Shown here: one piece after another, positions 11,690 through 21,476 of the stretch | How positions within the stretch are numbered: position 1 is the stretch's first letter | Layout: each line of letters starts with the position of its first letter | Assembly: GCA_003586115.2 (NCBI GenBank) | Contig: QVOM02000119.1 | Span: 52,268,096-52,332,095, forward strand | Direction: 5' to 3' | DNA from: Salvator merianae | Taxonomy: Eukaryota; Chordata; Lepidosauria; Squamata; Teiidae | DNA: 64,000 nucleotides | Made by a program: the position numbers and the translations under genes | Notes under the pieces: model-generated | Databases searched by the model: none | What the model saw: only the letters and a program-made list of their open reading frames with translations | What the model was told of the DNA's origin: nothing

Positions 11690-12200
11690 CATTTCCACAT
11701 GGTGCATGATATTCTGAGCTGGGTTGGTTTGGTCTTGGCCCATAGTGAGTGATCTGGGCCAAGACTGGAGCAGCAGTTGGTAGTCCATGCCAAGGGCGAT
11801 AGCAATGGCCCATCCTGGCCCAACTCTGGAGGCTGGGAATGAAAGAAGCCGCCCATTTCCAAGGTCACTTCTGAGAGCCCAACAAAATGGTGCCAGGTTC
11901 CTACTTCTTGGGGTTTTGTTGTTGTTGTTTATTTATTTTTTTATTGTTAATATATTTCAAACATATAAAATTACATTATACATTGTTATATCGATATTGT
12001 TGTCAACTTCCTCCAGGTTCCTGCTTGTGGTAGACAAAATCAGCCACTCAGTGCCATATTCACACCATAGGCCACTCCATTGCTTCACCCCATGTGAATG
12101 TGGTGTCCAACAGGACGTGTGGCCTCCTGATAGACAGTCCTCAATACAAACAAGTATTCCACTGGGGCTGTAGGCCAGTCCACTAGTCCAGTGTAAATGC
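11690..12200. repeat. Dispersed MITE-like repeat, interrupted
   Basis: Starts near GGCCATTTCCACATGGTGC and shares internal phrases with 8560-8640. It contains inverted motifs (CTTGGCCCA..TGGGCCAAG near 11734-11766). It was later split by the short retroposed insertion at 11907-12012. The outer limits are approximate. Confidence 0.45.
11907..12012 (-). mobile_element. Short L1-like 3' fragment with 14-bp TSD
   Basis: The 14-mer CCAGGTTCCTRCTT occurs at 11893-11906 and 12013-12026 with one difference (A or G). The enclosed 106 bp begins T/G-rich and includes (GTT)n and (TTTA)-like sequence, so on the minus strand it ends in an A-rich tail. This is the structure of a severely 5'-truncated LINE insertion. 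Confidence 0.7.
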
Positions 12201-12229
12201 AGTCATACTGGCCTGGTATTTATAATCTC

Positions 12230-12870
12230 TTGGCATTATCAAGATTGTATCTGTAATGGATCTTAGTCCATGGGCAGATCTTCATGTCAGTAAACACTAC
12301 TTTCAATACTCAGAGGCCAAGCTGTTTAGGACTTGGTAAGTCCTTGAATGAAGCTTGGCAGAAAACTAGCAGCTGGTGCAATTTCTTTATGTCCAGCATT
12401 ATATGCATCCAGACAGCAGTGTCCATTAGCAGCCTTGCTGCTGCATTCTCCACGAGCTGAAGTGTCTTCAAGTCCCTGGAGACCACATTACAAATAGTAC
12501 AGTCTGGAAGTTACAAAAGCATGGGCTAATATGAACAGCTTTTCTTTGTCCAGAAAGGACAAGCCATGGGAAAGCCTCTGGAGCTAGAAGTAGGTACTCC
12601 AGGCCACCACTGCACCATGAACAGCTAGTGACTGATGAATCCAGGAGTCCTCTAGATTGTGTGCCTGTCTTCCAGGGTAATGTAACCCCTTGCTATTTCA
12701 TGGAGTTGATAATCTGTATCACAGGGTTCCTCCATTTTGTATGGATTTAACTTTAGTTTATTGGTCCATATCCAGCTCATTATTGCATCTGAGTTAAGCT
12801 GTGCTTAACTCAATTAATGAAGAATCATTCCAACATTGAAGGGGAAATCATGTTGCTGTAGTAGCAAATC
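12230..12870 (-). pseudogene. L2/CR1-like LINE RT C-terminal remnant
   Basis: The minus strand gives LDKEKLFILAHAFVTSRLYY, parallel to EKPDLATVIHALVTSRLDYC in the plus-strand copy at 17.6 kb. Upstream NELDMDQ..TKVKSIQ corresponds to the 'ANKLKLNPDKTE' region of this LINE class. Many stops and frameshifts make it a fossil. Confidence 0.72.
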
Positions 12871-13009
12871 AGGGCCTTCAAACACAGACTTTTGTGTTTA
12901 AAAACTGAACCTGCAAAAAATGGGTATATTGCTACCCACTGAAGTGAAAGGGTGGAAGGTATAAACTGATTGTATCTAGTTTCATTCAACCAGAGATCTA
13001 CGGGTCCAG

Positions 13010-13925
13010 CTTTATTTATTTATTTAATTTATTATTTGCATTTCTATCCCACCCCATACCCAAACGTCTCTGGGCAGGACCCAATAATAAAAAGTATAAA
13101 ATGAACACATTAAAAACAATAACAGTGCCTGAAAGAGGGGAGGGGAAGATATTCCTCAGCCAAAGGCCAGGGTAAATAGGTGTGTCTTCATAGATCTCCT
13201 GAACATATGAAGCAAGGGTGGCCAACACACCTCAGGAGGGAGATTCACTGGCGTAGCAAGGGGGGGCGCGGGTGGCGGTGCGCACTGGGGGGCGCCTTGT
13301 TGGGGGCGGCGCCCGCCTTTGACTTGGGCCCTCCCTCCCGCCCTGCGTCCGGTTTGCCTTTAGTCGGCTTACCGGTACGTCCGCCGCTCGCTCGCCCCGC
13401 CCGCCGCTCGCTCACCTCGCTCGCCCCGCCCGCCGCTTGCTCGCCGTGCCTGCTGGGGCGTCCTGCAGGGCGGGGCGGCGGGGCATCCTGCTCGGCTGCC
13501 GCCGTTTGGTCCGCCCCGGGCGGCGGAACATGTAGCTACACCACTGGGGAGATTATTCCGTTGTCTGGGGGCTACTACTGAGAAGACCCTATCCTGGGTC
13601 CCCAACCCCTTAACTGCTGAAGGTGGCAGCACAACCACGAGGGCCTCCCCTGTAAGTCATGGGCTGGTTGATATAGGAGGGTGTTTCTTTAGATATTTGG
13701 GGCCCAAGCCATTTAGAGCCTTATAGGTTGGATTAGGCTCAGTAGCATATTGACAGCCAGTGCAGTTCTTTTAAGACCAGTGTGATATGCATTCAGCCAC
13801 CCATTCTGGTCAACAGTCTGCACCAGCTTCAGCTTTCAAACTGTCTTCAAGGGCATTAGAATAGTCCAATCTAAAAGTTACCAGAGCATGGATTACTGTG
13901 GCCAGAAGGAGCTGGATTTTAGGTA
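13010..13925 (-). mobile_element. Antisense L2/CR1-like LINE 3' end, split by a hAT MITE
   Basis: At 13010 the plus strand shows TTTATTTATTTATTTAATT then 'gcatttctatcccacccc', the reverse complement of a LINE 3' end of the '..gggatagaaatgc..AATAAATAAA' kind. At the far end the minus strand reads LATVIHALVTF-like residues (around 13865-13905). Between them, 301 bp (13246-13546) is a later insertion with an 8-bp TSD. With that removed the LINE is collinear. The element is decayed. Confidence 0.72.
13246..13546. mobile_element. CpG-rich hAT MITE, perfect 8-bp TSD
   Basis: A 301-bp insertion with termini CACTGGCGTAGC and GTAGCTACACCACTG (inverse CAGTGGTGTAGCTAC). It is flanked by the identical octamer GGGAGATT at 13238-13245 and 13547-13554. 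The inside is extremely GC-rich, with about forty CpG dinucleotides by hand count in AT-rich surroundings. It has an internal repeat around 13380-13445 built on CGCCGCTCGCTCGCCCC. Open frames across it on both strands are artefacts of low stop density. A sister copy lies at 27217-27516. Confidence 0.9.
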
Positions 13926-15290
13926 GATTTCAGTGTGTTTTCCTGTATAATACGAATTCTTCCTTGCATTTTCACAACACATGCTTTTATGCATTTCATA
14001 TGCAATGAAGCTGCCATCTCCAAATTGCTATCTTCAAGCAAATTTAAGAGTACAGAATCAACCTAATTTTCTGCAAAAGAATTCTATCAATACACTTGGA
14101 ATATTTTATTAAATATTTTCACTTCTAGATTGTGACTCACAGTTTTGATTGTGCTTCACAGTTTTTGTTACTTTTAAAAAATCATTATTTAATTTTAAAA
14201 TGTTCTTCACTTTATTCTTTTTTTATTACTGTTTCTAAACTTAGTTTAATTTATGCTAATATATAAATTTGCAAATATTACCCATCATATAGTGTTTATC
14301 CTAATCATGCACGAACAACTCTGAAATAAAACTGGCATCAAAGGAAATATTTTTGGATACATGAAAGAATACTGTAAAACCTGCATGAATTGTGACTTTG
14401 TGATGTATTTTTCTCAACTGCTTTTCTAGGTCCAGAGAAAAGGAAAGGCACCTTGGAAACAAAATGGATTTCTGAATGGCATATTGCAATTCATCATCAC
14501 TGTAAAGACTTTGAAGTCTGCCCTTCCCACATCACCTTTCATCCTAGTTCTAAAACATTAGTTCAATACTTCATTTTTAGCAGGTTCCATTTTCTTTTTA
14601 TCATAGGGGACAGGCAAACACGTTGTAGGAAGTTTCATCCCTGACATTGTCCAACCTGCTTTTCAACAATTTCCCCAAAATAGTTTCATCCATTTGAAAA
14701 ACGGAGAGAGAAGGAGAGAAAAGGAGAGAGAGAGAGAGAGAGACTCCAAATGTCACATAAATATTTCATTACATTCCATAATTTTGAAATTACTGACTTT
14801 CACTACAATTATATATTGTGTGAGCAAAATAGTGTGTTGTCATCTGGTAAGGTATGGCAATTATGCTAGGATGTCAAGAAATTCATGTGCATGTGATTCG
14901 CCCCCTCTAACTGCTTCTGTACTGGCTGAATGGGGAACCAATAATGTGCAACTAAGGGCTTCCGGAACTGTGAAGTTCAGGTAGTAATTACACATATATC
15001 CTTGAAAGTTCTCACACAATAAATTCAAATGGGAGTTTGCTTTCATAATAAGAAACTTTTGCACTATGAACGTTATTTTTCCTGCAATATCTTTATTATG
15101 CTACAATGCCTCAAAATTTCAGAATACTTAAATGACACAGGTAAGCACATCTGGCAATTCAAGAATAATTTCACAATGTAACCTGTGTGGATACAGCCAG
15201 AGAGTAAAAAGAATCCATTTTGCTAAAAATATTAGGATCATATCTCTCTGCATAGGAATAGGTACATTGCAATGCAGAAGAATGTGCATA
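13926..15290. other. Non-coding stretch with a short (GA)n tract
   Basis: AT-rich. The only simple repeat is a GGAGAGAAAAGGAGAGA-like run and (GA)n at about 14702-14743. No gene or element terminus was recognised. Confidence 0.4.
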
Positions 15291-15780
15291 TGGCCAGATC
15301 AGTCTCAGATGCAAGTCAATCTTCTTGGCCACTGTAGTGTTCAGTTACTGGGGACCTGTTCAAACCTGTCTGTTAGTGAGTGTTGGTCCACTCATTGGTG
15401 AGGCCTGTCTGCACCAGGGACTGCAACAACTTACCAGAAGTGAGGCCAGCAGTGGACTACTTTTTTGCAGTCTGCATACTTACCAAGAGCATCTGGATCA
15501 CTCTTGGATGGCTGCTTCACACCCTCTTCCATGTGGCATCCAGATTGGCAAGGCAATGTACAAGCATGTGCCAGATGTTGCCTCACAGGTTGCAATGGTG
15601 ATCCAGTGTTCCCTGGCCAGGCCATTCACACTCGTGTGTTGCTGGCCCACCACCAGGCTGTTCCAGCATGCAACATGCAAATGGCTGCTGGTGCTCTGGG
15701 TCTTACCCAGGCTTCATTTCTGCTTGAATGTTGGTAGACAATAAAGGAGTTATGTACAAATTGCCTACATTAGTTTGTCT
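15291..15780. repeat. Unassigned GC-richer block, possible MITE
   Basis: More GC-rich than its flanks, with several overlapping open frames on both strands but no protein family I recognise. GGGGACCTGTTCAAACCTG at about 15350-15368 faintly resembles the family B terminus. AATAAA occurs at 15741-15746. I favour an old non-coding repeat over a gene. Confidence 0.3.
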
Positions 15781-15984
15781 TATTTAAAACATTTGTTTCC
15801 TTTTTAAAGAAAATGTCAATATATGCATTTTTATAGATAGTTTCACCTAGTACACACTTTAGTGAAAAACTGTTGTAACTTAAGTGGCACCCACATCATA
15901 GATAATCAGCATATGTCCACCCCCGCCATCAAGCCTGAACCACTACCATTACCACCACCACCCACATATTCCAAATGCTAAGAC

Positions 15985-16215
15985 AGTCTTTTGTAAAAGA
16001 GTGTTTGCTAAGACCAGTGAGCTATCTTGGCAAAACTCTGTTAGTCTCTGCCCTGCTTCATTTTGTGCTCCAAGGCCAAACCTGCCTATTATTACTGTTA
16101 CCTTGAGATTTCCTACATTAGCATTCCAGTCCCCTATGATGAAAGAGACATCTTTTTTGGTGCTAGTTTTAGGAGGTGTTGAAGACTATCAACATAATTT
16201 TGGAGAAAGCCCTTT
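15985..16215 (-). pseudogene. BovB/RTE LINE endonuclease fragment
   Basis: The minus strand reads LLKLAPKKDVSFIIGDWNA, then NVGNL, then RFGLGAQNEAGQRLTEFC and LVLANTLF in one frame. GDWNA with NVG matches the conserved GDWNAKVG catalytic block of the BovB (RTE-clade) apurinic endonuclease, and the downstream NEAGQRL.EFC block is in the right place. Only about 75 codons of an ORF of about 1000 residues remain, so it is a dead fragment. BovB is abundant in squamates and known for transfer between species, which supports the organism call. Confidence 0.9.
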
Positions 16216-16239
16216 ATATGAGTTATATTAGCAAGTCTA

Positions 16240-17039
16240 ATTGTGGCTCTCTAATCCTGCAATAGAACACCATTATTTTTTCTACTTCCTAGGATCTGCA
16301 AAAACACTGTTCTAGTATTAAATAGATCAATTGTATTCAAATGCGATTCCATATTTGAACCTCTAGCTATTTATATAGCCTATATTGTGTGTCATGTCTT
16401 TTTTTAAAAAAAGATTAAAAGTCTGAGGGCAGGGACTTGTCTAAGGTTATATATTATGAAACCTTGTAAGGACTTGAGACAGAATAATTCACTTCTTTAG
16501 CATTTAAAAGCAAGTATTAATTCAGATCTTCCAAAGTCATGTTGCTAGATAGCTTAGCTTTGCAGAGAATCAGACAAAGAAGGCAAGCGGATGGGTTTAA
16601 GCATAGCTCCCCTACTGAAATCAAAAGTTATGTGCTTATCTATTCCCACCAAAGGAAAATAAAAGCAATCTAACAGTTGTCACATTTAATCTCCTCCCCC
16701 TGCTTGTATAAACTGTTACATACTCTGAGAGAGGCAGAAACATAGAAGACAAATCGAACCATCCTACTTTAACTATCCTACTCATGCATATGCTTATCAA
16801 CTTATAAAGCCCCCATATATAGCAGGCACCCCAACAGTAATGTTATGTCTCCATTAAACAATAAAGGCATCTTACTCAGACTCTCAAGGCAGCTGGTCTC
16901 CGTCAGGAGTAAGTGAAACTGGCTTAAATTATGATGACTTGGTTGCATAGTGGAGATACAGCATAAGAATCTTTCTAGGCTTAAGGGCAGTGTATAAATA
17001 AATACAATATTACCTTAAATCTTTTGTTCCTTTTAACTT
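16240..17039. other. Non-coding stretch, weak LTR-like signals
   Basis: Around 16800-16910 there is 'cccatatatagcaggc' followed some 50 bp on by AATAAAGGCATCTTAC, an arrangement seen in retroviral LTRs. No primer-binding site, polypurine tract or TG..CA pair was found, so I do not call an LTR. A 'ggcagtgtataaataaa' phrase near 16987-17004 looks like a LINE 3' tip. Confidence 0.3.
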
Positions 17040-17562
17040 ATTTTTCTTGTGACTCTGGATGTGACATCTTTATATGCCAAAATTCCCTAAGAGAAAGCAG
17101 ACGAGGTATTAGAAAAGGTTTTTACTCTAGCAAATCCCAGGTACCACCTACACAATTTTTGATTACCCTAGCAGAAATAGTTTTAAAGAAAAAATATTCT
17201 AGTTTAAATTTATGGAGAAATATTATTAGCAAGTCTCTGCTGTGGTCATGGGATGAAAATTAGCACCCACACTGGCCAATTTATATATGGGTTATCTTTA
17301 TATTCTTTATAGAATATCTATGTGTTTGGAAACATTATTTTAGTTTCTTCTCTTCCTCCTCCTCCTCCTCCTCCTCCTCCTACTTTTTGCATTTGGAATG
17401 GACCAGAATTATTATTGACTGAAATTAAGAATTTCATTAGTAGTGCACATGCTATAATTAAACTTGATATGACTTATAATCAATATACCATTCAATTTTG
17501 GATATTCAAGTTTGCTTGGTATTTTTTTATCAGAAGATTGTATTACTGCAGACCTATAGTCA
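17040..17562 (+). pseudogene. Penelope-like element reverse transcriptase remnant
   Basis: From 17046 the plus strand reads LVTLDVTSLYAKIP, then FLITLAEIVLKKKY, then after a frameshift QVSAVVMG..KLAPTLANLYMGYL (17263 on), then CIWNGPELLLTEIKNFI. This is the order of RT motifs in Penelope-like elements (LVTxDVxSLYTNIP, FLLELxEFVLxxNYF, GxAMGxxxAPxxANLYMG, FIWxGxxEEL). Several stops and at least one frameshift are present. The segment between MGYL and CIWNG, where the catalytic Y.DD motif belongs, is replaced by a (TCC)n tract. It is cut at its 3' side by the LINE starting at about 17563. I know of no other gene class that joins these motifs. Confidence 0.85.
17349..17382 (+). repeat. (TCC)n trinucleotide microsatellite
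   Basis: About ten TCC/CCT units preceded by CTTCTCTTCC. It lies inside the Penelope-like RT remnant, where the family encodes its Y.DD active site. Confidence 0.9.
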
Positions 17563-18469
17563 GATACACGAATAGGGTTTCAGCCAGTATTGGATGGGGT
17601 TGCCCTCCCTCTGAGAATGCAGGTCCGTACTTTGGGGGTACTCCTGGATTCATCTCTGAGCATGGAGGCTCAGGCTTCAGCAGTGTCCAGGAGTGCCTTC
17701 TCACAGTTGAAACTAGTGCGGCAACTGTGCCCGTTTTTGGAGAAGCCTGATTTGGCCACAGTGATTCACGCCTTGGTTACATCCCGGTTGGATTACTGTT
17801 GTGCCCTTTATGTGGGGTTACCAGTGAAAACCATCCAGAAACTAAAGCTGCTTCAAAGAACAGTGGACAGGTTGTTAACTGGTGCTAGTTATAGGGAGCG
17901 CACAACTCCCTTATTGGAAGAGCTACACTGGCTACCAATTCCTTTCTGGGCACAATTTAAACTGGCTGTTTTAACCTATAAAGCACTAAATGGCTTAGGA
18001 CCAGGATACCTGAAGAATCGTCTTGTCCTCTATGAGCCTGCCACGCTGCTTAGATTAGCCTCTGAGGCCCTTCTCTCTATACCACCTCCTTCCCAAATCC
18101 GGTTAGTAGGAACAAGAGTGAGGGCCTTTTCAGTGGCTGCCCCTTAGCTTTGGAACTCCCTCCCCATGGAGGCCAGGACGGCCCCATCTCTTCCTGCCTT
18201 CCGTAAGCAGGTAAAAACATTTTTATTCCGGAAGGCTTTTAACTCAATAGTTGATTTTTAATTGTTTTTTATCTTTTTTTTGTCTTTTATCTTTTTATAG
18301 TGTTTAATAACTTGTTTTAATTTTAATATTTGATTACTCCTCTTAGATTTTATTTATCCTTTTTTTATTTGTATATATGAATGGGTAGTTTTTAATTGGT
18401 ATACTATTGTATTGTTGTTTTAATCTTGTACGCCGCCTTGAGTCTCTTTTTTGGGAAAAAGGCGGGATA

Positions 18470-18500
<31 letters not shown>

Positions 18501-18505
18501 AAATA
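17563..18505 (+). mobile_element. 5'-truncated L2/CR1-like LINE with 3' (AAAT)n
   Basis: The best-preserved retrotransposon coding remnant here. One frame from about 17590 runs VRTLGVLLDSSLSMEAQ, LATVIHALVTSRLDYC, LQRTVDRLLTGA, LEELHWLPI and AQFKLAVLTYKALNG, the conserved region following the RT core in L2/CR1-type LINEs. A TAG at 18145-18147 interrupts it. Beyond the stop the same frame carries on with LWNSLPMEARTAPSLPAFRK and TFLFRKAFNS to TAA at 18259-18261, so the TAG is one disabling mutation. The 3' UTR is T-rich, then 'gccttgagtc', 'aaggcgggatat' and (AAAT)n at about 18470-18500. Most of the ORF and all of the RT catalytic core are missing. It sits at the broken end of the Penelope-like remnant. 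Confidence 0.9.
18472..18501 (+). repeat. (AAAT)n microsatellite at LINE 3' end
   Basis: About seven AAAT units directly after GGCGGGATAT. It belongs to the LINE tail and is a likely seed of tetranucleotide microsatellites. Confidence 0.92.
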
Positions 18506-19839
18506 TAGGAAAAAAATCTGATGCTAATTTCTGTCTTAGGTAGGGTACATAGGTGGCTCCAGTGAAGAAAAACTTTCCATCTTAGTTTTTAGCATTGAAA
18601 ATAAACTGCAGCATAATTAAGAATTTTGTAGCTCGAGCTAAAATAAGAAATCAATTTATAGAAAAGGGTTCCCCCCCCAACTCTTGTATCCAGAACATTT
18701 TGAAAAGTCAGAGACTTGAATACAAAGAAATTCCTAATGTCCCCTAGAATGAAAAAAAATACAGATAGGATGTATGTACATTTTTTTTAAAAAAAAACAT
18801 ACATATTTGTCTTCAATTAAAACAAACAAACAAAAACTATTAAATGACTGTCATTGAAGAGAGGGTGCATGCATGGCTTGGAGCAATAGTCCCATTTGTA
18901 AATAATCCTTTCCCCAACCTTGGAAAAAGAGCCCATAACGGAAATAAAGATCTGGAGTTATAATAAAGAGGAAGATAAAGAACAAAGATAGCTTAAGGAA
19001 AGGAATTCAAGAGAGCAGGAGGATGGTATTTTACAAGACAAAGAAGAGTGAAAGTATGAAGTAAGAGAGAGAGTCAATGGTGGAGCAGAGGGAGAATCTG
19101 AAACTGAGACTTTTAGCAGAGGAACAAGATCTGAAAGATATAATCTGCTCCTTCCCACAAAGATTTGAACATCTCAGGGAATCTGTAACTGAGAAGTGGA
19201 AAACTTCCCAACAAGTTGAGTAAAGGATGGGTAACGGAAGTGGTAGCTGATAAAGTGGAAGGTATTTCTAAAACATCTTGGAGCTGTGGGATGGAGCTCA
19301 AAATAACTCAGATAAACCAAAAAAAAAAAGGAAATGGAGATCAGAAGAATTAAGGAAAGACTAGATGATATCCAGGTGAGATTAAAATGAAGATTAAAAT
19401 AGAGAGGAGAAAACTAAGTAACTTTATTGTAAAATAGTGGAACTCCCTGGATCTCAGAGTACAACTCACAAAGGATGACACTGAGGGGCTGTTCACACTT
19501 ACAGCAGTAGAACGTTGTAACTAGCATGGTTCATGCCGGTCAGGATCAGGTATGGGGAGGAGTGCTCACACTTGTCAGCACCGGAATGCTCTTTGAGCTG
19601 ACCAGCTGGGGAAGAAGAGTGAATGGGAGTGCACTGATTTATGTAGCTTTGTCCAGAACAGCCACCAGGGTCCAGACCCCAAAATCTGAACCTAGCAAGA
19701 GCTGGATTTGTATTATTGGATGGTGCCTGTGCAGCTATGCAGTCTCCACCCTATCACCATTCCAATCCAGGAAGTGGTGCAAATGCACCACTCATGATCT
19801 GCACCTGATCATGCTAGTCAGCTTGGAGACTACAATTTT

Positions 19840-20019
19840 GGGCCTTTCTGCACTTGGACTTATTCCACATTATATCTCAGAATAGAGACCTGTCATCTGC
19901 ATGCTAGTGCAGACTATGGTAGGCCCTGGACAAGACCTTTTATAGTTTGCGCTAGCATGTGGATGGCAGGTCCCTATTCTGGGATATAATCCACAATAAG
20001 GCCAAGTGCAGAAAGGGCC
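19840..20019. mobile_element. Family A MITE, 180 bp, TSD TTT
   Basis: Starts GGGCCTTTCTGCACTTGG and ends CCAAGTGCAGAAAGGGCC, near-perfect inverted repeats. It is flanked by TTT at 19837-19839 and 20020-20022. The interior is also largely inverted ('atatctcagaatag' against 'ctattctgggatat', 'tgctagtgcagac' against 'gcgctagca'). It has the same length as the copy at 20155. Confidence 0.85.
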
Positions 20020-20154
20020 TTTGTTGACCACAGCACAGTTGGTGACCTTCAGGCAAGCTTCAGATGAGCTTCGGTAAGATTCCAATCAGCTGGAGCTGTT
20101 TGCAGGTGCAAATGCTCCGTTCCAGTGAGTGACCTGGAACACTCCACTCACAAA

Positions 20155-20334
20155 GGCCCTTTCTGCACTTGGCCTTATTGTGGAGTATATCTCAGAATAG
20201 GGACCTGCTATCCACATGCTAGTGCAAACTATGAAAGGTCTTGCCCAGGGCCTAACATAGTCTGCACTAGCGTGCAGATGGCAGGTCCCTATTCTGAGAT
20301 ATAATCTGGAATAAGGCCAAGTGCAGAAAGGACC
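20155..20334. mobile_element. Family A MITE, 180 bp, second copy in the nest
   Basis: Starts GGCCCTTTCTGCACTTGGCC and ends GGCCAAGTGCAGAAAGGACC. It is flanked by AAA and TAA, consistent with a TAA duplication bearing one substitution. The host sequence around it (ctcac..gagtgaac) rejoins to match the outer MITE's right end. Confidence 0.85.
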
Positions 20335-21104
20335 TAAGAGTGAACAGGTCCCAAGTGAGTACAGTACAGCTTAAAACCCAAACCAACAATTGGAGAAAGG
20401 AAAAGAGACATTATAAATACATTTGGAAAAGAAAGACAATGTGAGATTATTTATAAAGTATTGAGAAAAAAGGAACAAATAGAATATTAAAGAATAAGAG
20501 TGTTAATTGTACAAAATGTAACAGCAGAGGCCACAAAGAAAAGAAAGGAAATTATGTCTATCACTACACAATTGAATGAAACCCAAATCCATTTCAGATG
20601 CGTATATCCAGTTACAATACTTATACGTAAGGATGGGAATATCTTTAAAGCAAACTCTAAGAAAGAAGAGAAAAATGCTAAGAGATTTACATTTGAACAG
20701 CACTTTGGGATAAAAGCAGCACTATGGAGCAGAGGGAACGAAAGACATAATGGGGGAGAGAGATCAGCCAGAGGCAGAAGAACAGGAGGTACAAGATCAA
20801 TGCACAATGAGTCCACAAGAAAGGAAAAAGGAGAAAAATAAAGACAGAAAAGAAAATATTTTGTCCAGATGGGTGAGATGGGAGAAGATGCTGGAAATAA
20901 AAGAGGACTATTAAACATTAAACATTAAGAAAATAACATCAAATCACAGGAAGAAAAGGAAAAAAAGAGGTGAGATGGGAACACTAGTTGTCACATTCCA
21001 TGACTTCTGAGCTGTTTTGGAGACACTTAAAAAAAAAAAAGTTGTGTGGATGCAGCTTTAATTTCATAGGACTATTTAATAGTTACAAATATTATACATA
21101 ATAC

Positions 21105-21307
21105 GGGAGGAGCTGTAGCTCAGTGGTAGAGCAAACTGCCTGGAAAGCAGAGGGTTGATGGTTCAATCCCCAGCCTCTCCCCAGCAGTAGGAAATGGTAG
21201 AGCCCTTCTATATCTCTGCCAGGAAAACTAAATGGAAGTGCCCAAGAAGGTGCCCATACAATCAACTAGGAGTCAGTCATACCTCAGTGGAACCCAACAA
21301 CAACAAA
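21105..21307 (+). mobile_element. tRNA-derived SINE (Sauria-SINE type)
   Basis: A 203-bp element whose 5' part is tRNA-like: A box TAGCTCAGTGG at 21116-21126 and B box GGTTCAATCCC at 21160-21170, which act as an internal RNA polymerase III promoter. The 3' part ends 'ggagtcagtcatacctcagtg' then CCAACAACAACAA, resembling the BovB LINE tail used for retrotransposition in trans. This is the arrangement of Sauria SINEs of squamates. No target duplication was clear. It is not a functional tRNA gene. Confidence 0.85.
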
Positions 21308-21476
21308 TGCAGTACAAATTTGTATTCACCATTAAAGAAGAATATAAATCACTAATAATAAAAATCCAGTGAAATATTTTGCTAAACTTTTCCTGTGTTC
21401 TGGAAAGATCTCATTGGAACCAATACTGATTACTAGTATTCAAAGCTTGTATTGTGCTAATGGGGAAAAAACTAAA

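Larger units (their letters stand above)
19486..20352. mobile_element. Family B-like MITE carrying two family A MITEs
   Basis: The outer element begins GGGCTGTTCACACTT and ends GAGTGAACAGGTCCC, inverse copies of one terminus, flanked by GAG and AAG (2 of 3 matching). It resembles the one at 28014-28498 (shared 'gagctgaccagc', 'ctgatctgcacctg', 'cttcaggcaagc/taggc'). Two separate 180-bp family A elements lie inside it at 19840-20019 and 20155-20334. Without them the outer element is about 507 bp. The whole complex sits inside an L1 ORF1 remnant. Confidence 0.8.
18890..20960 (+). pseudogene. L1 ORF1 remnant split by nested MITEs
   Basis: Purine-rich plus-strand sequence typical of L1 ORF1. The right part (20353-20841) reads INTFGKERQCEIIYKVLRKK, EQIEY, a stop, RIRVLIVQNVTAEATKKRKE, then LNETQIHFRCVYPVTILIRK and DGNIFKA. 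This follows the C-terminal domain of L1 ORF1p (repair-type strand, then TxxxRxxW/E, then the R..YPA.L....G...F block). The left part (18900-19485) is coiled-coil-like with LAEEQDLKDIICSFPQRFEH and many E, K and Q. The MITE complex at 19486-20352 separates the halves. Stops in both parts mark it as dead. ORF1p is the nucleic-acid chaperone of L1. Confidence 0.72.

Noticed and set aside
13180..13638. Long open frames on both strands over a GC-rich segment, as if a small gene
   Set aside because: They fall in the CpG-rich hAT MITE with an 8-bp TSD. The openness is due to GC composition and overlapping frames exist on both strands.
15325..15744. 139-residue plus-strand open frame
   Set aside because: No family resemblance, no splice or promoter context, and several overlapping frames on both strands in the same block. 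More likely a non-coding repeat.
16800..16920. Possible solo LTR (TATA-like motif then AATAAA)
   Set aside because: No TG..CA ends, target duplication, primer-binding site or polypurine tract could be identified.
21105..21175. Functional tRNA gene
   Set aside because: A and B boxes are present, but the arms do not form a proper cloverleaf end and the sequence continues into a SINE body with a (CAA)n tail.
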